Notes under the pieces: generated by a model | What the model was told of the DNA's origin: nothing | The model's database searches: none | What the model saw: only the letters and a program-made list of their open reading frames with translations | In this document: positions 41,998 to 52,314 of the stretch, one piece after another | How the letters are laid out: the number at the start of each line of letters is the position of its first letter | How positions within the stretch are numbered: the stretch's first letter is position 1 | Assembly: GCF_019242955.1 (NCBI RefSeq) | Contig: NZ_CP066129.1 | Coordinates: forward strand, 1,612,001-1,676,000 | Length of the DNA: 64,000 bases | Source: Morganella morganii | GTDB lineage: Bacteria; Pseudomonadota; Gammaproteobacteria; Enterobacterales; Enterobacteriaceae | Direction: 5' to 3' | Position numbers and translations under genes: made by a program

Positions 41998-42996
41998 ATG
42001 AAACCGGGCAATACGCATATTATCCGCGTCAAAAAGCGGGGCAGTCACGGGCACGGCGGCGGACACGGCGGGTCATGGAAGATTGCTTACGCTGACTTTA
42101 TGACCGCCATGATGGCGTTCTTCCTGGTGATGTGGCTGATTTCTATCTCCAGCCCGCAGGAACTGACTCAGATTGCGGAATACTTCCGCACGCCGCTGAA
42201 AACGGCCATCAACCCGGGAACAAAAACCGGGGATGCGACCAATCCGATTCCGGGCGGCGGCAAAGACATTATTTATAAAGAGGGTGACACTCTGCCGGAC
42301 CCTGACAGCATGCAGGATCAGCAGGGACAGGATGACGACGGTCGTTTTGAGAAACTGAAACAGGATCTGGAACAGGCCATTCTTAAAGACCCGCGGCTGA
42401 ATGAACTGAAACCGCATCTGCTGATTGATACCACGGATGACGGGTTGCGGATCCAGATTGTGGACAGTGCCAACCGTCCGATGTTTATGGTCGGCTCCAC
42501 CCATGTTGAACCGTATATGCGGGATATTCTGCGGGCGATTGCGCCGATTCTGAATGACGTACCGAATCGTATCAGTATTTCCGGTCACACCGATGACCTG
42601 CCGTACGCCAACGGCGGCAACTACAGTAACTGGGAACTGTCTGCCGAGCGAGCCAATGCTTCCCGCCGTGAACTGGTCCGCGGTGGTATGGCTGAGAACA
42701 AAATTCTGCGGGTGGTCGGGATGGCATCCTCTATTCACCTGGATAAAAACGACGGGCTTGCGCCGGTGAACCGCCGTATCAGCATCATCGTTCTGAATGA
42801 AGCGGAGATGGAAAATATCCTCCATGAATATGAAGGGGCCGTTCCCGTTACGGATATACAGCAGCTGAAGCAGTTGCCGCCGCGCAGCGAAACACCGGAA
42901 CCGCCGGAGATCCCGCCGGTTCCGGGGCCGGAACCGGTCGCTCCGGATCAGACGCCGCCGCAGAACAGTGCCGCAGCGGCGGATACCACACAATAA
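41998..42996 (+). CDS. motB: Flagellar stator protein MotB
   Basis: A 332-residue stator subunit: a cytoplasmic start with a His/Gly run (GSHGHGGGHGG), one transmembrane helix holding the proton-binding Asp near residue 33 (YADFMTAMMAFFLVMWLISI), a plug region, and a C-terminal OmpA-like peptidoglycan-binding domain (GHTDDLPY...NWELSAERANASRRELV). The tail is proline-rich (PPEIPPVPGPEPVAPDQTPP) and longer than in E. coli (308 residues). Confidence 0.94.
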   Translation: MKPGNTHIIRVKKRGSHGHGGGHGGSWKIAYADFMTAMMAFFLVMWLISISSPQELTQIAEYFRTPLKTAINPGTKTGDATNPIPGGGKDIIYKEGDTLPDPDSMQDQQGQDDDGRFEKLKQDLEQAILKDPRLNELKPHLLIDTTDDGLRIQIVDSANRPMFMVGSTHVEPYMRDILRAIAPILNDVPNRISISGHTDDLPYANGGNYSNWELSAERANASRRELVRGGMAENKILRVVGMASSIHLDKNDGLAPVNRRISIIVLNEAEMENILHEYEGAVPVTDIQQLKQLPPRSETPEPPEIPPVPGPEPVAPDQTPPQNSAAAADTTQ

Positions 42997-43004
42997 ACAG
43001 GATG

Positions 43005-43038
43005 GACAGGTACTGCCGGATTTCCGGCAGTACCTGTC
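43005..43038. other. Perfect 16-bp hairpin between motB and cheA
   Basis: GACAGGTACTGCCGGA and TCCGGCAGTACCTGTC with TT between. It has no T run, so it is not a standard terminator. In mRNA it would be a very stable stem 33 nt before the cheA start. It may protect or limit the motAB part of the transcript. Confidence 0.6.
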
Positions 43039-43071
43039 AGCCGTAACACAAGAAAAAATTGGATAACCGCG

Positions 43072-45141
43072 ATGGATATAACCGAGTTTTATCAAACATT
43101 CTTCGATGAAGCCGATGAGCTGCTCCGGGATATGGAACAGCACCTGCTGGAACTTGATCCCCTGGAACCGGACAATGAACAGCTCAATGCTATCTTCCGC
43201 AGCGCACACTCCATTAAAGGTGGTGCGGCAACATTCGGCTTCACGCTGTTGCAGAAAACCACACACACCCTGGAAAACCTGCTCGATAAAGCCCGCCATG
43301 ATGAACTGACGCTGACGCCGGATATTATTGACGTTTTCCTCGATACCAAAGATGTGATGGGCTCACAGCTGGATGCCTATAAGAGCGACACACTGCCGGA
43401 TGAAGAGAGCTTTAACCGGATCTGTGAAGTGCTCGGGCATGTGGAACAGAGTGTGGCCGATGCTGTGGCTGTCACTGAAACTGCCGCACCGGAAGCTGTC
43501 AGCAAAGCCGCAGAGGATACCCCGGCTGCGGAAGATACCGGCACTGTAACGGAAACCGGTTTTTCACATCATTTCACTTTCACACTCAGTAAGCTGAAAG
43601 AAAGTGAAGTCGCTTTACTGGCGGATGAATTATCACTGTTCGGCACGGTATACAAAACCGAACAGGGCACCGATACCCTGAAAGTCTGGCTGGGCACCAA
43701 TACCGCAATTGATGACATCAGCGGAGTACTCTGTTTTGTGGTGGATGATTCACAGATTGCTTATGAAGAAACTCCGGCAGCGGAATTAGCCGCCATTCTG
43801 GCCGCAGACAGCACTCCGGCAGAGCCGGAAGCGGAAACAGTCAGCGCACCGGCTGCCGCGGCGGTACCGGCGGTATCATCTGCTGCACCGGCAGCCCGTA
43901 AAGCACCGGCTGCGGCTGCAAAAAACAAAGGTGACAGCGGCAGTATCCGTGTGGCGGTGGAGAAAGTGGATCAGCTGATCAACCTCGTCGGTGAGCTGGT
44001 GATTATCCAGTCCATGCTGACCCAGCACAGCCAGCAGGTGGATCAGGCTGAATATGCGGATCTGCTCAGTTCTATTGTGCAACTGGAACGCAACTCACGT
44101 GCACTTCAGGAATCCGTTATGTCCATCCGTATGATGCCGATGGATTATGTCTTCAGCCGCTTCCCGCGCATGGTGCGCGATATCGCCTCAAAACTGAATA
44201 AGAAAATCGAACTGAAAGTGGAGGGCAGTTCCACCGAACTCGATAAGAGCCTGATTGAGCGGATTATCGATCCGCTGACACATCTTGTGCGTAACAGTCT
44301 CGACCACGGTATTGAAAAACCGGAAGTCCGTGCGGCCAACGGCAAACCGGAAGCCGGCACGCTGACCCTGGCGGCGGAACATCAGAGCGGCAATATCTGC
44401 ATTGAAGTGCGGGATGACGGTGCCGGCCTGAACCGGGAACGCATCCTGGCCAAAGCCCGCCAGCAGGGTATGGATGTGCACGACAACATGACCAACGATG
44501 AAATCGCGATGCTGATTATGGCGCCGGGTTTCTCCACTGCTGAAGTCATCACCGATGTGTCCGGCCGTGGTGTGGGCATGGATGTGGTGAAACGGAACAT
44601 CCAGGATATGGGCGGCCGTATTCAGATTGGTTTCACCGAGGGCCGCGGTACCGTGACCCGGATTCTGCTGCCGCTGACACTGGCTATTCTCGACGGCATG
44701 TCCGTCAAAGTGGCTGATGATGTCTTTATTGTACCGCTCAGCGCCATTATCAGCACACTTCAGCCGCGTCAGGAAGATATTTACCGCCTTGCCGGTGAGG
44801 AAAAAATGCTGCTGGTTCGCGGTGAATATCTGCCGCTGGTCGAAATGCACAAGGTCTTCGGCATTAAAGAGGCTGAGCATGATCTGGCAAAAAGTATCGC
44901 CCTGATTGTTCAGAACGCCGGTAACCGTTACGCGCTGCTGGTGGACAGACTGATCGGACAGCAGCAGGTGGTGGTGAAAAATGTTGAAAGTAATTACCGC
45001 AAAATTCCGGGGATCTCCGCGGCCACTATCATGGGCGACGGTTCCGTTGCACTGATTATTGATGTGGCGGAATTGCAGAGAATGAACAACGAAATTTTGT
45101 GCAAAAAGAAACTGAACACGTCACACGTCGTGATGCAATAA
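43072..45141 (+). CDS. cheA: Chemotaxis histidine kinase CheA
   Basis: A 689-residue CheA that phosphorylates CheY and CheB. Domains in order: HPt (His46 in RSAHSIKGGAATFG), P2 CheY/CheB-binding (about 160-230), an Ala/Pro linker (about 245-290), dimerisation (AVEKVDQLINLVGELVI), HATPase (HLVRNSLDHGIE N box; VRDDGAGL, GVGMDVVKRN) and a CheW-like domain to the end. Domain order and length (E. coli 654) agree, with a longer linker. Confidence 0.96.
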   Translation: MDITEFYQTFFDEADELLRDMEQHLLELDPLEPDNEQLNAIFRSAHSIKGGAATFGFTLLQKTTHTLENLLDKARHDELTLTPDIIDVFLDTKDVMGSQLDAYKSDTLPDEESFNRICEVLGHVEQSVADAVAVTETAAPEAVSKAAEDTPAAEDTGTVTETGFSHHFTFTLSKLKESEVALLADELSLFGTVYKTEQGTDTLKVWLGTNTAIDDISGVLCFVVDDSQIAYEETPAAELAAILAADSTPAEPEAETVSAPAAAAVPAVSSAAPAARKAPAAAAKNKGDSGSIRVAVEKVDQLINLVGELVIIQSMLTQHSQQVDQAEYADLLSSIVQLERNSRALQESVMSIRMMPMDYVFSRFPRMVRDIASKLNKKIELKVEGSSTELDKSLIERIIDPLTHLVRNSLDHGIEKPEVRAANGKPEAGTLTLAAEHQSGNICIEVRDDGAGLNRERILAKARQQGMDVHDNMTNDEIAMLIMAPGFSTAEVITDVSGRGVGMDVVKRNIQDMGGRIQIGFTEGRGTVTRILLPLTLAILDGMSVKVADDVFIVPLSAIISTLQPRQEDIYRLAGEEKMLLVRGEYLPLVEMHKVFGIKEAEHDLAKSIALIVQNAGNRYALLVDRLIGQQQVVVKNVESNYRKIPGISAATIMGDGSVALIIDVAELQRMNNEILCKKKLNTSHVVMQ

Positions 45142-45157
45142 ACAAAGGTAAATAACC

Positions 45158-45655
45158 ATGTCGATGATGGATGAAGATTTAAACAAACTCGATGAAGAGA
45201 AAAACGGCGAAGGGTATCTGATTTTTACGCTGGGTGAAGAAGAGTATGGCATTGAGATCCTGAAAGTACAGGAAATCCGTGGTTATGAGCAGGTCACCCG
45301 TATTGCGAATACCCCGGATTTTATTAAGGGTGTCACTAACTTACGCGGCGTGATCATTCCGATTATTGATCTGCGGGTGAAGTTCTCCCATCAGAACGTC
45401 ACTTATAACGACAACACCGTGGTGATTGTGGTCAATCTGAAAGATCGCGTGGTCGGTATTGTGGTGGACGGCGTGTCTGACGTGCTGGTGCTTAAAGATG
45501 AACAGATTGCACCGGCTCCGGATTTTGCGGTCACTTTATCGACACAGTATCTGACCGGTCTGGGCACGATCGGTGAGCGGATGCTGATTCTGGTTGATAT
45601 CGAAAAGCTGCTTTCCAGCGAGGAAATGGCACTGATCGACAGCATGGCTGAATGA
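45158..45655 (+). CDS. cheW: Chemotaxis coupling protein CheW
   Basis: A 165-residue CheW linking receptors to CheA. The SH3-like domain is visible: [53 protein letters not shown], and [13 protein letters not shown]. It lies 16 nt after cheA, in the same operon. A sigma-28-type promoter follows at 45690-45716. Confidence 0.96.
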   Translation: MSMMDEDLNKLDEEKNGEGYLIFTLGEEEYGIEILKVQEIRGYEQVTRIANTPDFIKGVTNLRGVIIPIIDLRVKFSHQNVTYNDNTVVIVVNLKDRVVGIVVDGVSDVLVLKDEQIAPAPDFAVTLSTQYLTGLGTIGERMLILVDIEKLLSSEEMALIDSMAE

Positions 45656-45689
45656 TAATTCAGCCATATAGTTTTGGTTAATCCATCAC

Positions 45690-45716
45690 TAAAGTTTTTT
45701 GTCGTGTGACCGATAT
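45690..45716 (+). promoter_or_regulatory. FliA (sigma-28) promoter of the first chemoreceptor gene
   Basis: TAAAGTTT at 45690-45697, 11-nt spacer, ACCGATAT at 45709-45716; consensus is TAAAGTTT-N11-GCCGATAA. It lies 34 nt before the receptor start, so receptor genes can be expressed apart from cheAW. Confidence 0.85.
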
Positions 45717-45750
45717 CAAAAATACAATAACACTATGCCAGTAGAAAATT

Positions 45751-47436
45751 ATGTATAGCAGAATTAAAATTGTATCAGGGCTTTTATCCGTTATTCTTAT
45801 ATTCGTACTGTTGCAGCTGGCATCCAGCGGACTGATGTTCAGCAAACTGGGTGAAAACCGCGACAGTATTCACTTTTTGGATTCACTTCAGAGCCAGAGA
45901 CAGGTACTTACCCAGAGTTGGGTTAACCTGATCCAGGCCCGCGCCAATTTAAACCGGGCTGCAAACGGTTTTCTGCTCAGAGAGCACACTTTTAAAGACG
46001 ATGCCACCCCGGACGAGCTGATCAAACAAGCCACCCGTCAGTTAGCAGATGCGGATGCCGCGTATGCCCGCTATATGAAAATGATGGAAGGCACCAGTTA
46101 CGACAAGGCCAAGTTTGAAAAACTGCTTTCCACCTATGAAACCTACCGTAATGCGCTGACCCGGCTGATGTCTTACGTCCGTGAAGATCAGCTGGAACAG
46201 TTCTACACCTATGCCACATCCGGCTATCAGATGAAATTCGAAGAGCAGTTTAATTCGTATTTCGACAGCATTTCGGTGGCATTCCGGGGTGAAGTGCAGA
46301 ATGCGGAAGATAACTTCAGTGAATCACTGTATATGCTGATTGCACTGGCGGTTATCCTCGCGCTGATCGGTATCATCAGTTATCGCTATGTACAGCGCGG
46401 GATCATTCATCCTCTTAATGGCCTGGTTGATCGTATCAAAGTGTTTGCTGCCGGTGACCTGACTCCGACAGTGCCTGTCAACGGCCATAATGAAATCGCT
46501 GATCTCGGCCGCGGTGTGCAGCACATGCAGCAGGAGCTGATTAATACGGTGCGCGGTGTGCGTGACGGCAGTGAAAACATCTATCAGGGAACCAGCGAAA
46601 TCGCCGCCGGTAACAATGATTTGTCCGCCCGTACCCAGGAGCAGGTTGCCTGTCTGGAAGAGACAGCCGCCAGTATGGAAGAACTGACCGCAACGGTGAA
46701 ACAGAACACCGAATATGCCCATCAGGCCAGTGAGTTCGCCGGTCAGGCGTCCGAGATTGCCCGTGAAGGCGGCAAAGTGGTGTCCAACGTGGTCAATACC
46801 ATGCTGAATATCGCTGACAGTTCCCAGAAAATTTCCGATATCACCGCTGTTATCGACAGCATTGCGTTCCAGACCAATATCCTGGCACTGAACGCGGCGG
46901 TTGAAGCCGCCCGTGCCGGTGAACACGGCCGTGGTTTTGCGGTGGTGGCGGATGAAGTCCGTAACCTGGCGCAGCGCAGCGCGGATGCGGCGAAAGAGAT
47001 CAAAATCCTCATCGAAGATTCGGTATCCCGTACCGGAACCGGTGCCCGTCAGGCAGAAGATGCCGGTAAAACCATGACCCGGATTGTGGAATCCGTCACC
47101 CGGGTCACCGATATTATGGCGCATATCGCCACCGCATCCGATGAGCAGAGTAAAGGTATTTCACAGGTCAGTATTGCAGTTGCCGAAATGGACAAAGTGA
47201 CGCAGCAGAACGCCTCACTGGTTGAGCAATCTGCGGTGGCGGCAAATGTGCTGGAAGAACAGGTGGCAAAACTGTCACAACTGATAGCCATTTTCCGTTT
47301 ACCGGCCCTGAAACACAAGGACGATAAACATACTGAACCGGCGGCAAGAACGATTTCGAATGTCGTGAAAACCCCGGATCTCAGCAAAATATCATCGAAG
47401 AATCACCAAGATGATGACAATTGGGAAACTTTTTAA
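45751..47436 (+). CDS. Methyl-accepting chemotaxis protein (Tsr/Tar type) with NWETF tail
   Basis: A 561-residue chemoreceptor: transmembrane helix 1 (about 6-29), periplasmic four-helix ligand domain (about 30-190), transmembrane helix 2 (about 192-214), HAMP, and a signalling domain with the highly conserved hairpin tip (about residues 371-398, [30 protein letters not shown]). It ends NWETF, the tether that binds CheR and CheB, as in high-abundance receptors Tsr and Tar. The ligand cannot be read from sequence. Confidence 0.93.
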   Translation: MYSRIKIVSGLLSVILIFVLLQLASSGLMFSKLGENRDSIHFLDSLQSQRQVLTQSWVNLIQARANLNRAANGFLLREHTFKDDATPDELIKQATRQLADADAAYARYMKMMEGTSYDKAKFEKLLSTYETYRNALTRLMSYVREDQLEQFYTYATSGYQMKFEEQFNSYFDSISVAFRGEVQNAEDNFSESLYMLIALAVILALIGIISYRYVQRGIIHPLNGLVDRIKVFAAGDLTPTVPVNGHNEIADLGRGVQHMQQELINTVRGVRDGSENIYQGTSEIAAGNNDLSARTQEQVACLEETAASMEELTATVKQNTEYAHQASEFAGQASEIAREGGKVVSNVVNTMLNIADSSQKISDITAVIDSIAFQTNILALNAAVEAARAGEHGRGFAVVADEVRNLAQRSADAAKEIKILIEDSVSRTGTGARQAEDAGKTMTRIVESVTRVTDIMAHIATASDEQSKGISQVSIAVAEMDKVTQQNASLVEQSAVAANVLEEQVAKLSQLIAIFRLPALKHKDDKHTEPAARTISNVVKTPDLSKISSKNHQDDDNWETF

Positions 47437-47453
47437 CGACGCGTCTGTGCTTT

Positions 47454-47484
47454 GCGCTGTCAGGGAAACCTGACGGCGCTTTTG
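47454..47484 (+). terminator. Terminator-like hairpin between the two chemoreceptor genes
   Basis: GCGCTGTCAGG (47454-47464) and CCTGACGGCGC (47469-47479) with a GAAA loop and one G-U pair, followed by TTTT. It is 17 nt after the first receptor. It may reduce expression of the second receptor and cheRBYZ. Confidence 0.6.
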
Positions 47485-47548
47485 TGCATCACAGCGATAA
47501 TAATAATTGAAGCAGGTGAGCCCGGCCGGACGCAGTGGGGATAGCATT

Positions 47549-49123
47549 ATGTTTGGTAAGAGAATACGGATTTCTGTCAGTTTATATCTGTTGCTTATTT
47601 TCTTTTGCGGTATGCAGATAGTGTCCAGCGGATTATCGCTGGGGATTGTTTCATCAGAATTATCATCACTGGAACGGGTCGATCTCGGCTCAAAAAAACG
47701 GGCTTTGCTGGTGTCTTCTTATGAAGATCTGATGCAGGCCCGTAACCTGCTTACCCAGGTTGTTGTGCATATCAAAGTCGGCTCTGAGGAGAGCGATATC
47801 CGCCAGGTTAAAGCGGCGTTTGATTTACTGCTGGAGAAAGCAGCGGAAGATTACAATAACTTCAAATCCCAGCCGGTTCTCAGTGAGAAAGAGGATTTTG
47901 CCGGCATTGAGGAGCAGTACCAGTCTTACCTCAGTGTCATCAAAGAACTGCGTGGTTACATTGATAACGCCAATATCCCGGCGTATGTGGAACATCCGAC
48001 TCAGATGTATCAGGATAAAATGGGTGCTGTGGTCAATGATTATCTGGCTCTGCTGGATGAGGAAAGCCGCAGTGCGATTGAGTCCGGCACCTTCTATAAC
48101 CGTCTGGCGTGGATCATGTTCTTTTGCGTCACCGCCACCATTCTGCTGATTTCCGGCCTGGCCCATTTCTGGATGCGTCACAAAGTGATTAACCCGCTGA
48201 CCAGCATGAGCGAGCATTTTATGCAGGTTGCTCAGGGCAAACTGAACCAGAAAATAGAAGTGACCACCCGCGATGAAATCGGAGTGGTATTCGGCCAGCT
48301 TAAACTGATGCAGGAATCACTGGCAGAATCTGTCTCAAACGTTCGTCTGAATACAGACCAAATGTATACCGGAATTCGCGAGATTGCGCTGGGCAATAAT
48401 AATTTATCATCGCGTACAGAACAGCAGGCTGCATCGCTGGAAGAAACCGCCGCCAGTATGGAAGAGCTGACCGCGACGGTGAAACAGAACGCCGACAACG
48501 CCCGTCAGGCCAGTGAACTTGCGGTCACGGCATCGAAAACCGCCAGCCGCGGTGGCCAGATCACGGACAGCGTGATCGAAACCATGACCTCGATTGCCAA
48601 CAGTTCGCAGAAAATCAGCGCCATTATCAGCGTGATCGACGGCATTGCCTTCCAGACCAACATCCTTGCCCTGAACGCTGCCGTGGAAGCGGCCCGTGCC
48701 GGTGAGCAGGGACGCGGATTCTCCGTGGTCGCCGGTGAGGTTCGTGCGCTGGCACAGCGCAGTGCGGAAGCGGCAAAAGAGATTAAGTCCCTGATTGATG
48801 AATCTGTTGACCGTGTCGGTCAGGGAACCCAGCTGGTGGACAGCGCCGGCAAGACAATGGAAGAACTGGTCACTGCCGTGAACCAGGTGACGGAACTGAT
48901 GAGCGAAATCGCGTCTGCCTCCAACGAGCAGAGCCGCGGTATCGAACAGGTGGCAACCGCCGTCAGCCAGATGGATCTGGTGACCCAGCAGAACGCCGCA
49001 CTGGTTGAGCAGTCAACAGGTGCGACAGCCGCACTGGAGGATCAGGCGAATAACCTGGTCGATACGGTCGCTTTCTTTGAGCTGCCGGAGAACAAGGGCA
49101 TACAGTCCGGCTTTGCCGGCTGA
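47549..49123 (+). CDS. Methyl-accepting chemotaxis protein, second receptor
   Basis: A 524-residue chemoreceptor with transmembrane helix 1 (about 8-30, [17 protein letters not shown]), periplasmic helical domain, transmembrane helix 2 (about 190-213), HAMP and a signalling domain with the conserved tip ([30 protein letters not shown]). It ends [10 protein letters not shown] and lacks the NWETF tail, like low-abundance receptors Tap and Trg. It sits where tap lies in E. coli. ATG 47549 has GGGGA 7 nt upstream; an ORF start at 47507 adds a non-conserved leader. Confidence 0.92.
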   Translation: MFGKRIRISVSLYLLLIFFCGMQIVSSGLSLGIVSSELSSLERVDLGSKKRALLVSSYEDLMQARNLLTQVVVHIKVGSEESDIRQVKAAFDLLLEKAAEDYNNFKSQPVLSEKEDFAGIEEQYQSYLSVIKELRGYIDNANIPAYVEHPTQMYQDKMGAVVNDYLALLDEESRSAIESGTFYNRLAWIMFFCVTATILLISGLAHFWMRHKVINPLTSMSEHFMQVAQGKLNQKIEVTTRDEIGVVFGQLKLMQESLAESVSNVRLNTDQMYTGIREIALGNNNLSSRTEQQAASLEETAASMEELTATVKQNADNARQASELAVTASKTASRGGQITDSVIETMTSIANSSQKISAIISVIDGIAFQTNILALNAAVEAARAGEQGRGFSVVAGEVRALAQRSAEAAKEIKSLIDESVDRVGQGTQLVDSAGKTMEELVTAVNQVTELMSEIASASNEQSRGIEQVATAVSQMDLVTQQNAALVEQSTGATAALEDQANNLVDTVAFFELPENKGIQSGFAG

Positions 49124-49138
49124 CGGTTCTGCTGATCC

Positions 49139-49178
49139 CCGCCCGCCCCGGTTCGTATCGCAGACCCGCGGCGGGCGG
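49139..49178. other. GC-rich hairpin before cheR
   Basis: CCGCCCGCC (49139-49147) pairs with GGCGGGCGG (49170-49178). No T run. It lies between the second receptor and cheR. Confidence 0.45.
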
Positions 49179-49241
49179 TAACTGATTGGTTTGTATTGAA
49201 ACTGTCACTGAATCGTTTTTACCGAAAGGACAACAAGTACG

Positions 49242-50105
49242 ATGCTTTTTGCGCCACAGATAGAACCACTCACAGATGATGAGTTTGGTCGGGTGTGCCG
49301 GTTTATTCATAAAAAGTCAGGCATCGTCCTTAGCATGAATAAAAAGAATATGGTCTACAACCGCCTGTTAAAGCGGCTCAGAGACTGCAATATGAGCACA
49401 TTCGCCGAGTATCTGCGTTTGCTGGAACGGGAGCCGCTGCACCCGGAATGGCAGGCTTTTATTAATGCTATGACCACCAATTTAACCGCATTTTTCCGGG
49501 AGCCTCATCACTTTCAGACACTGACTGATTTTATCCGTCCCCGCCGTAACCAGCCGATCTCTATCTGGTGTGCGGCCGCATCGACAGGGGAAGAACCGTA
49601 TTCGATCGCCATGACACTCAGTGATGTTCTCGGTGCGAACGCCATGAATGCCAAAGTGATCGCCAGTGATATCGATACCGAAGTTCTGGATAAGGCCCGC
49701 AAGGGTGTCTACCGTATCGAAGAGCTGAAAAACCTCAACGCCCTTCAGCGTCAGCGCCATTTTATGAAAGGGGTCGGGGAATATGAAGGCTATGCCCGGG
49801 TTAAACCGGCGCTCGGCCGGATGATTGATTTCCGTTATCTGAATCTGACGGACAACGACTGGCAGTTTCAGGGGCAGTTTGATGCCATATTTTGTCGTAA
49901 TGTCATGATTTATTTTGATAAGGACATGCAGAAACAACTACTGGAACGTTTTGTTCCGTTACTGAAGCCTGACGGGCTGCTGTTTATCGGACACTCGGAG
50001 AACTTATCACAGCTCTCTTCGCGTTATGTCATCAGAGGACAGACCGTTTACAGCATTCAGGCTGCCGGGAGAAGTGATGAAAAAAATAAAAGTGCTTTGC
50101 GTTGA
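49242..50105 (+). CDS. cheR: Chemotaxis methyltransferase CheR
   Basis: A 287-residue S-adenosylmethionine-dependent methyltransferase that methylates receptor glutamates. An N-terminal helical domain (about 1-90; [19 protein letters not shown]) precedes the Rossmann domain with the SAM site [21 protein letters not shown] (about 107-127) and [15 protein letters not shown]. Length equals E. coli CheR. Its end overlaps cheB by 29 nt. Confidence 0.95.
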   Translation: MLFAPQIEPLTDDEFGRVCRFIHKKSGIVLSMNKKNMVYNRLLKRLRDCNMSTFAEYLRLLEREPLHPEWQAFINAMTTNLTAFFREPHHFQTLTDFIRPRRNQPISIWCAAASTGEEPYSIAMTLSDVLGANAMNAKVIASDIDTEVLDKARKGVYRIEELKNLNALQRQRHFMKGVGEYEGYARVKPALGRMIDFRYLNLTDNDWQFQGQFDAIFCRNVMIYFDKDMQKQLLERFVPLLKPDGLLFIGHSENLSQLSSRYVIRGQTVYSIQAAGRSDEKNKSALR

Positions 50106-51144
50106 TGACTCGGCGCTGATGCGTCAGTTAATGCGTGAAATTATTAACAGTCATCCGGATATGACCGTGGTGGACGTGGCACCTGATCCGTACGTCGCGC
50201 GTGATCTGATTAAACAGCATGAACCGGATGTGGTGACACTGGATGTGGAAATGCCGCGGATGGACGGCATCGATTTTCTGGAAAAACTGATGCGCCTGCA
50301 CCCGGTGCCGGTGGTGATGGTGTCCACGCTGACCTCCAAAGGCTCGGAAGTGACCCTGAAAGCCCTGGAACTGGGCGCGGTGGATTTTGTCACCAAACCG
50401 CAAATCGGAATTCGTGAAACCATGATGAGCTACCGCGATCTTATCGGTGAAAAAATCCGTGCGGCGGCGATGTCAAAAATCACGCAGGGTAACCGCTTCC
50501 GCCGTCAGGAAAAAGTGACAGCAGCACCGGCGGTGATAAGCAAACCGCTGTCATCGTATGTCTGCCACAACCGCCTGATTGCGGTAGGCGCGTCAACCGG
50601 CGGTACCGAAGCTATCCGTCAGTTCCTGGAGATGCTGCCGCCGGAGTGTCCGCCGGTGGTGATCACCCAGCATATGCCGGCCGGTTTTACCCGCTCATTT
50701 GCCGAGCGCCTGAACAAGCTCTGTGCGCTGACAGTAAAAGAGGCGGAACACGGTGATGTGCTGCTCAAAGGGCATGCCTATATTGCCCCGGGGGATGCGC
50801 ATATGCTGATCGCGGATAAAGGCCACGGATACCAGGTGGTGCTTCAGCAGACTCCGCCGGTGAACCGTCACCGTCCGTCCGTGGATGTGCTGTTTGATTC
50901 AGTGGCTGAATGTGCCGCACGCAAATGTATCGCGGTACTGCTGACCGGTATGGGTATGGATGGTGCGCGCGGTATGCTGAATCTGCGGCAGAAAGGGGCG
51001 GTCACTTACGCCCAGGATGAGCGCAGCTGTGTGGTATTCGGCATGCCGAGAGCGGCGATTGAACTGAATGCAGTCGATGAAATTCAGGATCTCGTCAAAA
51101 TTGCCCCCAGTGTGCTGGGCAGACTTGCTGCCGTTTCCGCCTGA
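50077..51144 (+). CDS. cheB: Chemotaxis methylesterase CheB
   Basis: A 355-residue response regulator-methylesterase that opposes CheR. The receiver (about 1-120) has VDDSALMR, phosphoacceptor Asp56 in [10 protein letters not shown], and the catalytic domain (about 160-350) shows GASTGGTEA (catalytic Ser), THMPAGFT-like QHMPAGFT (His) and GMGMDGA (Asp). ATG 50077 lies inside cheR. AGAAGTG-type ribosome site precedes it. Confidence 0.95.
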   Translation: MKKIKVLCVDDSALMRQLMREIINSHPDMTVVDVAPDPYVARDLIKQHEPDVVTLDVEMPRMDGIDFLEKLMRLHPVPVVMVSTLTSKGSEVTLKALELGAVDFVTKPQIGIRETMMSYRDLIGEKIRAAAMSKITQGNRFRRQEKVTAAPAVISKPLSSYVCHNRLIAVGASTGGTEAIRQFLEMLPPECPPVVITQHMPAGFTRSFAERLNKLCALTVKEAEHGDVLLKGHAYIAPGDAHMLIADKGHGYQVVLQQTPPVNRHRPSVDVLFDSVAECAARKCIAVLLTGMGMDGARGMLNLRQKGAVTYAQDERSCVVFGMPRAAIELNAVDEIQDLVKIAPSVLGRLAAVSA

Positions 51145-51156
51145 CGGAACCGGTAA

Positions 51157-51182
51157 TTATTCATTGTATTTATTCATTGTAT
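51157..51182 (+). repeat. Tandem 13-bp duplication before cheY
   Basis: TTATTCATTGTAT occurs twice in perfect tandem (51157-51169, 51170-51182), ending 5 nt before the cheY ribosome site. It is unusual in an otherwise compact operon. Confidence 0.85.
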
Positions 51183-51198
51183 TATTGCAGGAGTGGTT

Positions 51199-51591
51199 AT
51201 GGCCGCTAAAGATTTGAATTTTCTGGTAGTTGATGATTTTTCCACTATGCGCCGTATCGTGCGTAACCTCTTAAAAGAGTTGGGATACAACAAAATTGAA
51301 GAGGCGGAAGACGGTGTGGATGCCCTGGAGAAAATCCGGGCGGGTCAGATTGATTTCGTGGTGGCGGACTGGAACATGCCGAACATGGACGGACTGGAGC
51401 TGCTGAAAACCATCCGTGCGGATGATGCGCTCAAACACATCCCGGTCATGATGGTGACTGCCGAAGCGAAAAAAGAAAACATTATTGCCGCCGCTCAGGC
51501 CGGTGCCAGCGGTTATGTTGTCAAGCCGTTCACCGCCGCGATCCTCGAGGAAAAACTGAATAAAGTTTTCGAAAAGATGGGTCTGAACTGA
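51199..51591 (+). CDS. cheY: Chemotaxis response regulator CheY
   Basis: A 130-residue single receiver domain that binds FliM when phosphorylated by CheA and switches flagellar rotation. Key residues as in E. coli: Asp12, Asp13 and phosphoacceptor Asp57 ([11 protein letters not shown]), Thr in VTAEAKKE and Lys in [10 protein letters not shown] 51199 is taken; GCAGGAG ends 5 nt upstream, and the two codons before are not conserved. Confidence 0.96.
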   Translation: MAAKDLNFLVVDDFSTMRRIVRNLLKELGYNKIEEAEDGVDALEKIRAGQIDFVVADWNMPNMDGLELLKTIRADDALKHIPVMMVTAEAKKENIIAAAQAGASGYVVKPFTAAILEEKLNKVFEKMGLN

Positions 51592-51616
51592 GAGGAATCA
51601 GCAGAAGGAAAGCAGG

Positions 51617-52255
51617 ATGACGGAAAATAAATCAACGGACAGAAACAAAAACAGTGATGATGACTTAAAACAGATCATCACCAGAGTCGGTTTTTTAACG
51701 AGGATGTTAAGAGAAAGCATGCGTGAACTGGGATTAGAAAAGGGCGTGCAGCAGGCGGTCGCGACAATTCCGGACGGAAAAGACAGACTGCGTTACATCG
51801 CTCAGATGACCGCACAGGCGGCGGAAAAAACGCTCAACGGCATCGATACCATCAAGCCGTTACAGGTAAAAATGCACGAGGATGCCCTGGATTTGCAGGC
51901 GCGCTGGCAGTCCTGCCCGTCTGCGGAGGTTGATCCGGCATTGCAGGAATCCACCCTGGCCTTTATCCGCCGGGTGATTGACGGCAGTGCGGTAACCAAA
52001 AGTGAGCTGCTGGAAATTATGATGGCACAGGATTTCCAGGATCTGACAGGTCAGGTCGTGAAAAAAATGATGGAAGTGGTGGAAGAAACGGAGAAACAGT
52101 TGCTGTTTCTGCTGATGGAAAACACTCCGGCAGACATCCGCGCCAAACATCCGGTCGACAGCCTGAAAAACGGGCCGCAGATTGATCCGAAAGGGACAAA
52201 CGTGATGGCATCTCAGTCACAGGTTGATGACCTGCTGGATGAGCTTGGTTTCTGA
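51617..52255 (+). CDS. cheZ: CheY phosphatase CheZ
   Basis: A 212-residue CheZ which speeds CheY dephosphorylation. The active-site helix has QDFQDLTGQVVKKMMEVV (Gln in the QDLTGQ motif; in E. coli Gln147), and the C-terminal CheY-binding peptide is SQVDDLLDELGF. Length close to E. coli (214). It is the last gene of the che operon. Confidence 0.95.
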   Translation: MTENKSTDRNKNSDDDLKQIITRVGFLTRMLRESMRELGLEKGVQQAVATIPDGKDRLRYIAQMTAQAAEKTLNGIDTIKPLQVKMHEDALDLQARWQSCPSAEVDPALQESTLAFIRRVIDGSAVTKSELLEIMMAQDFQDLTGQVVKKMMEVVEETEKQLLFLLMENTPADIRAKHPVDSLKNGPQIDPKGTNVMASQSQVDDLLDELGF

Positions 52256-52256
52256 C

Positions 52257-52286
52257 ATAAAAAACCGCAGCAGGGATGCCGCGGTT
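52257..52286 (-). terminator. Terminator of the minus-strand lipoprotein gene
   Basis: AACCGCGGC/GCTGCGGTT stem (one G-U pair) at 52263-52286 on the minus strand, followed by TTTTTTATG. It follows the DUF5339-type gene by 28 nt and lies just past the cheZ stop. Confidence 0.8.
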
Positions 52287-52314
52287 CAGATCTGTCAGTC
52301 CGTCAGAACGGAAA

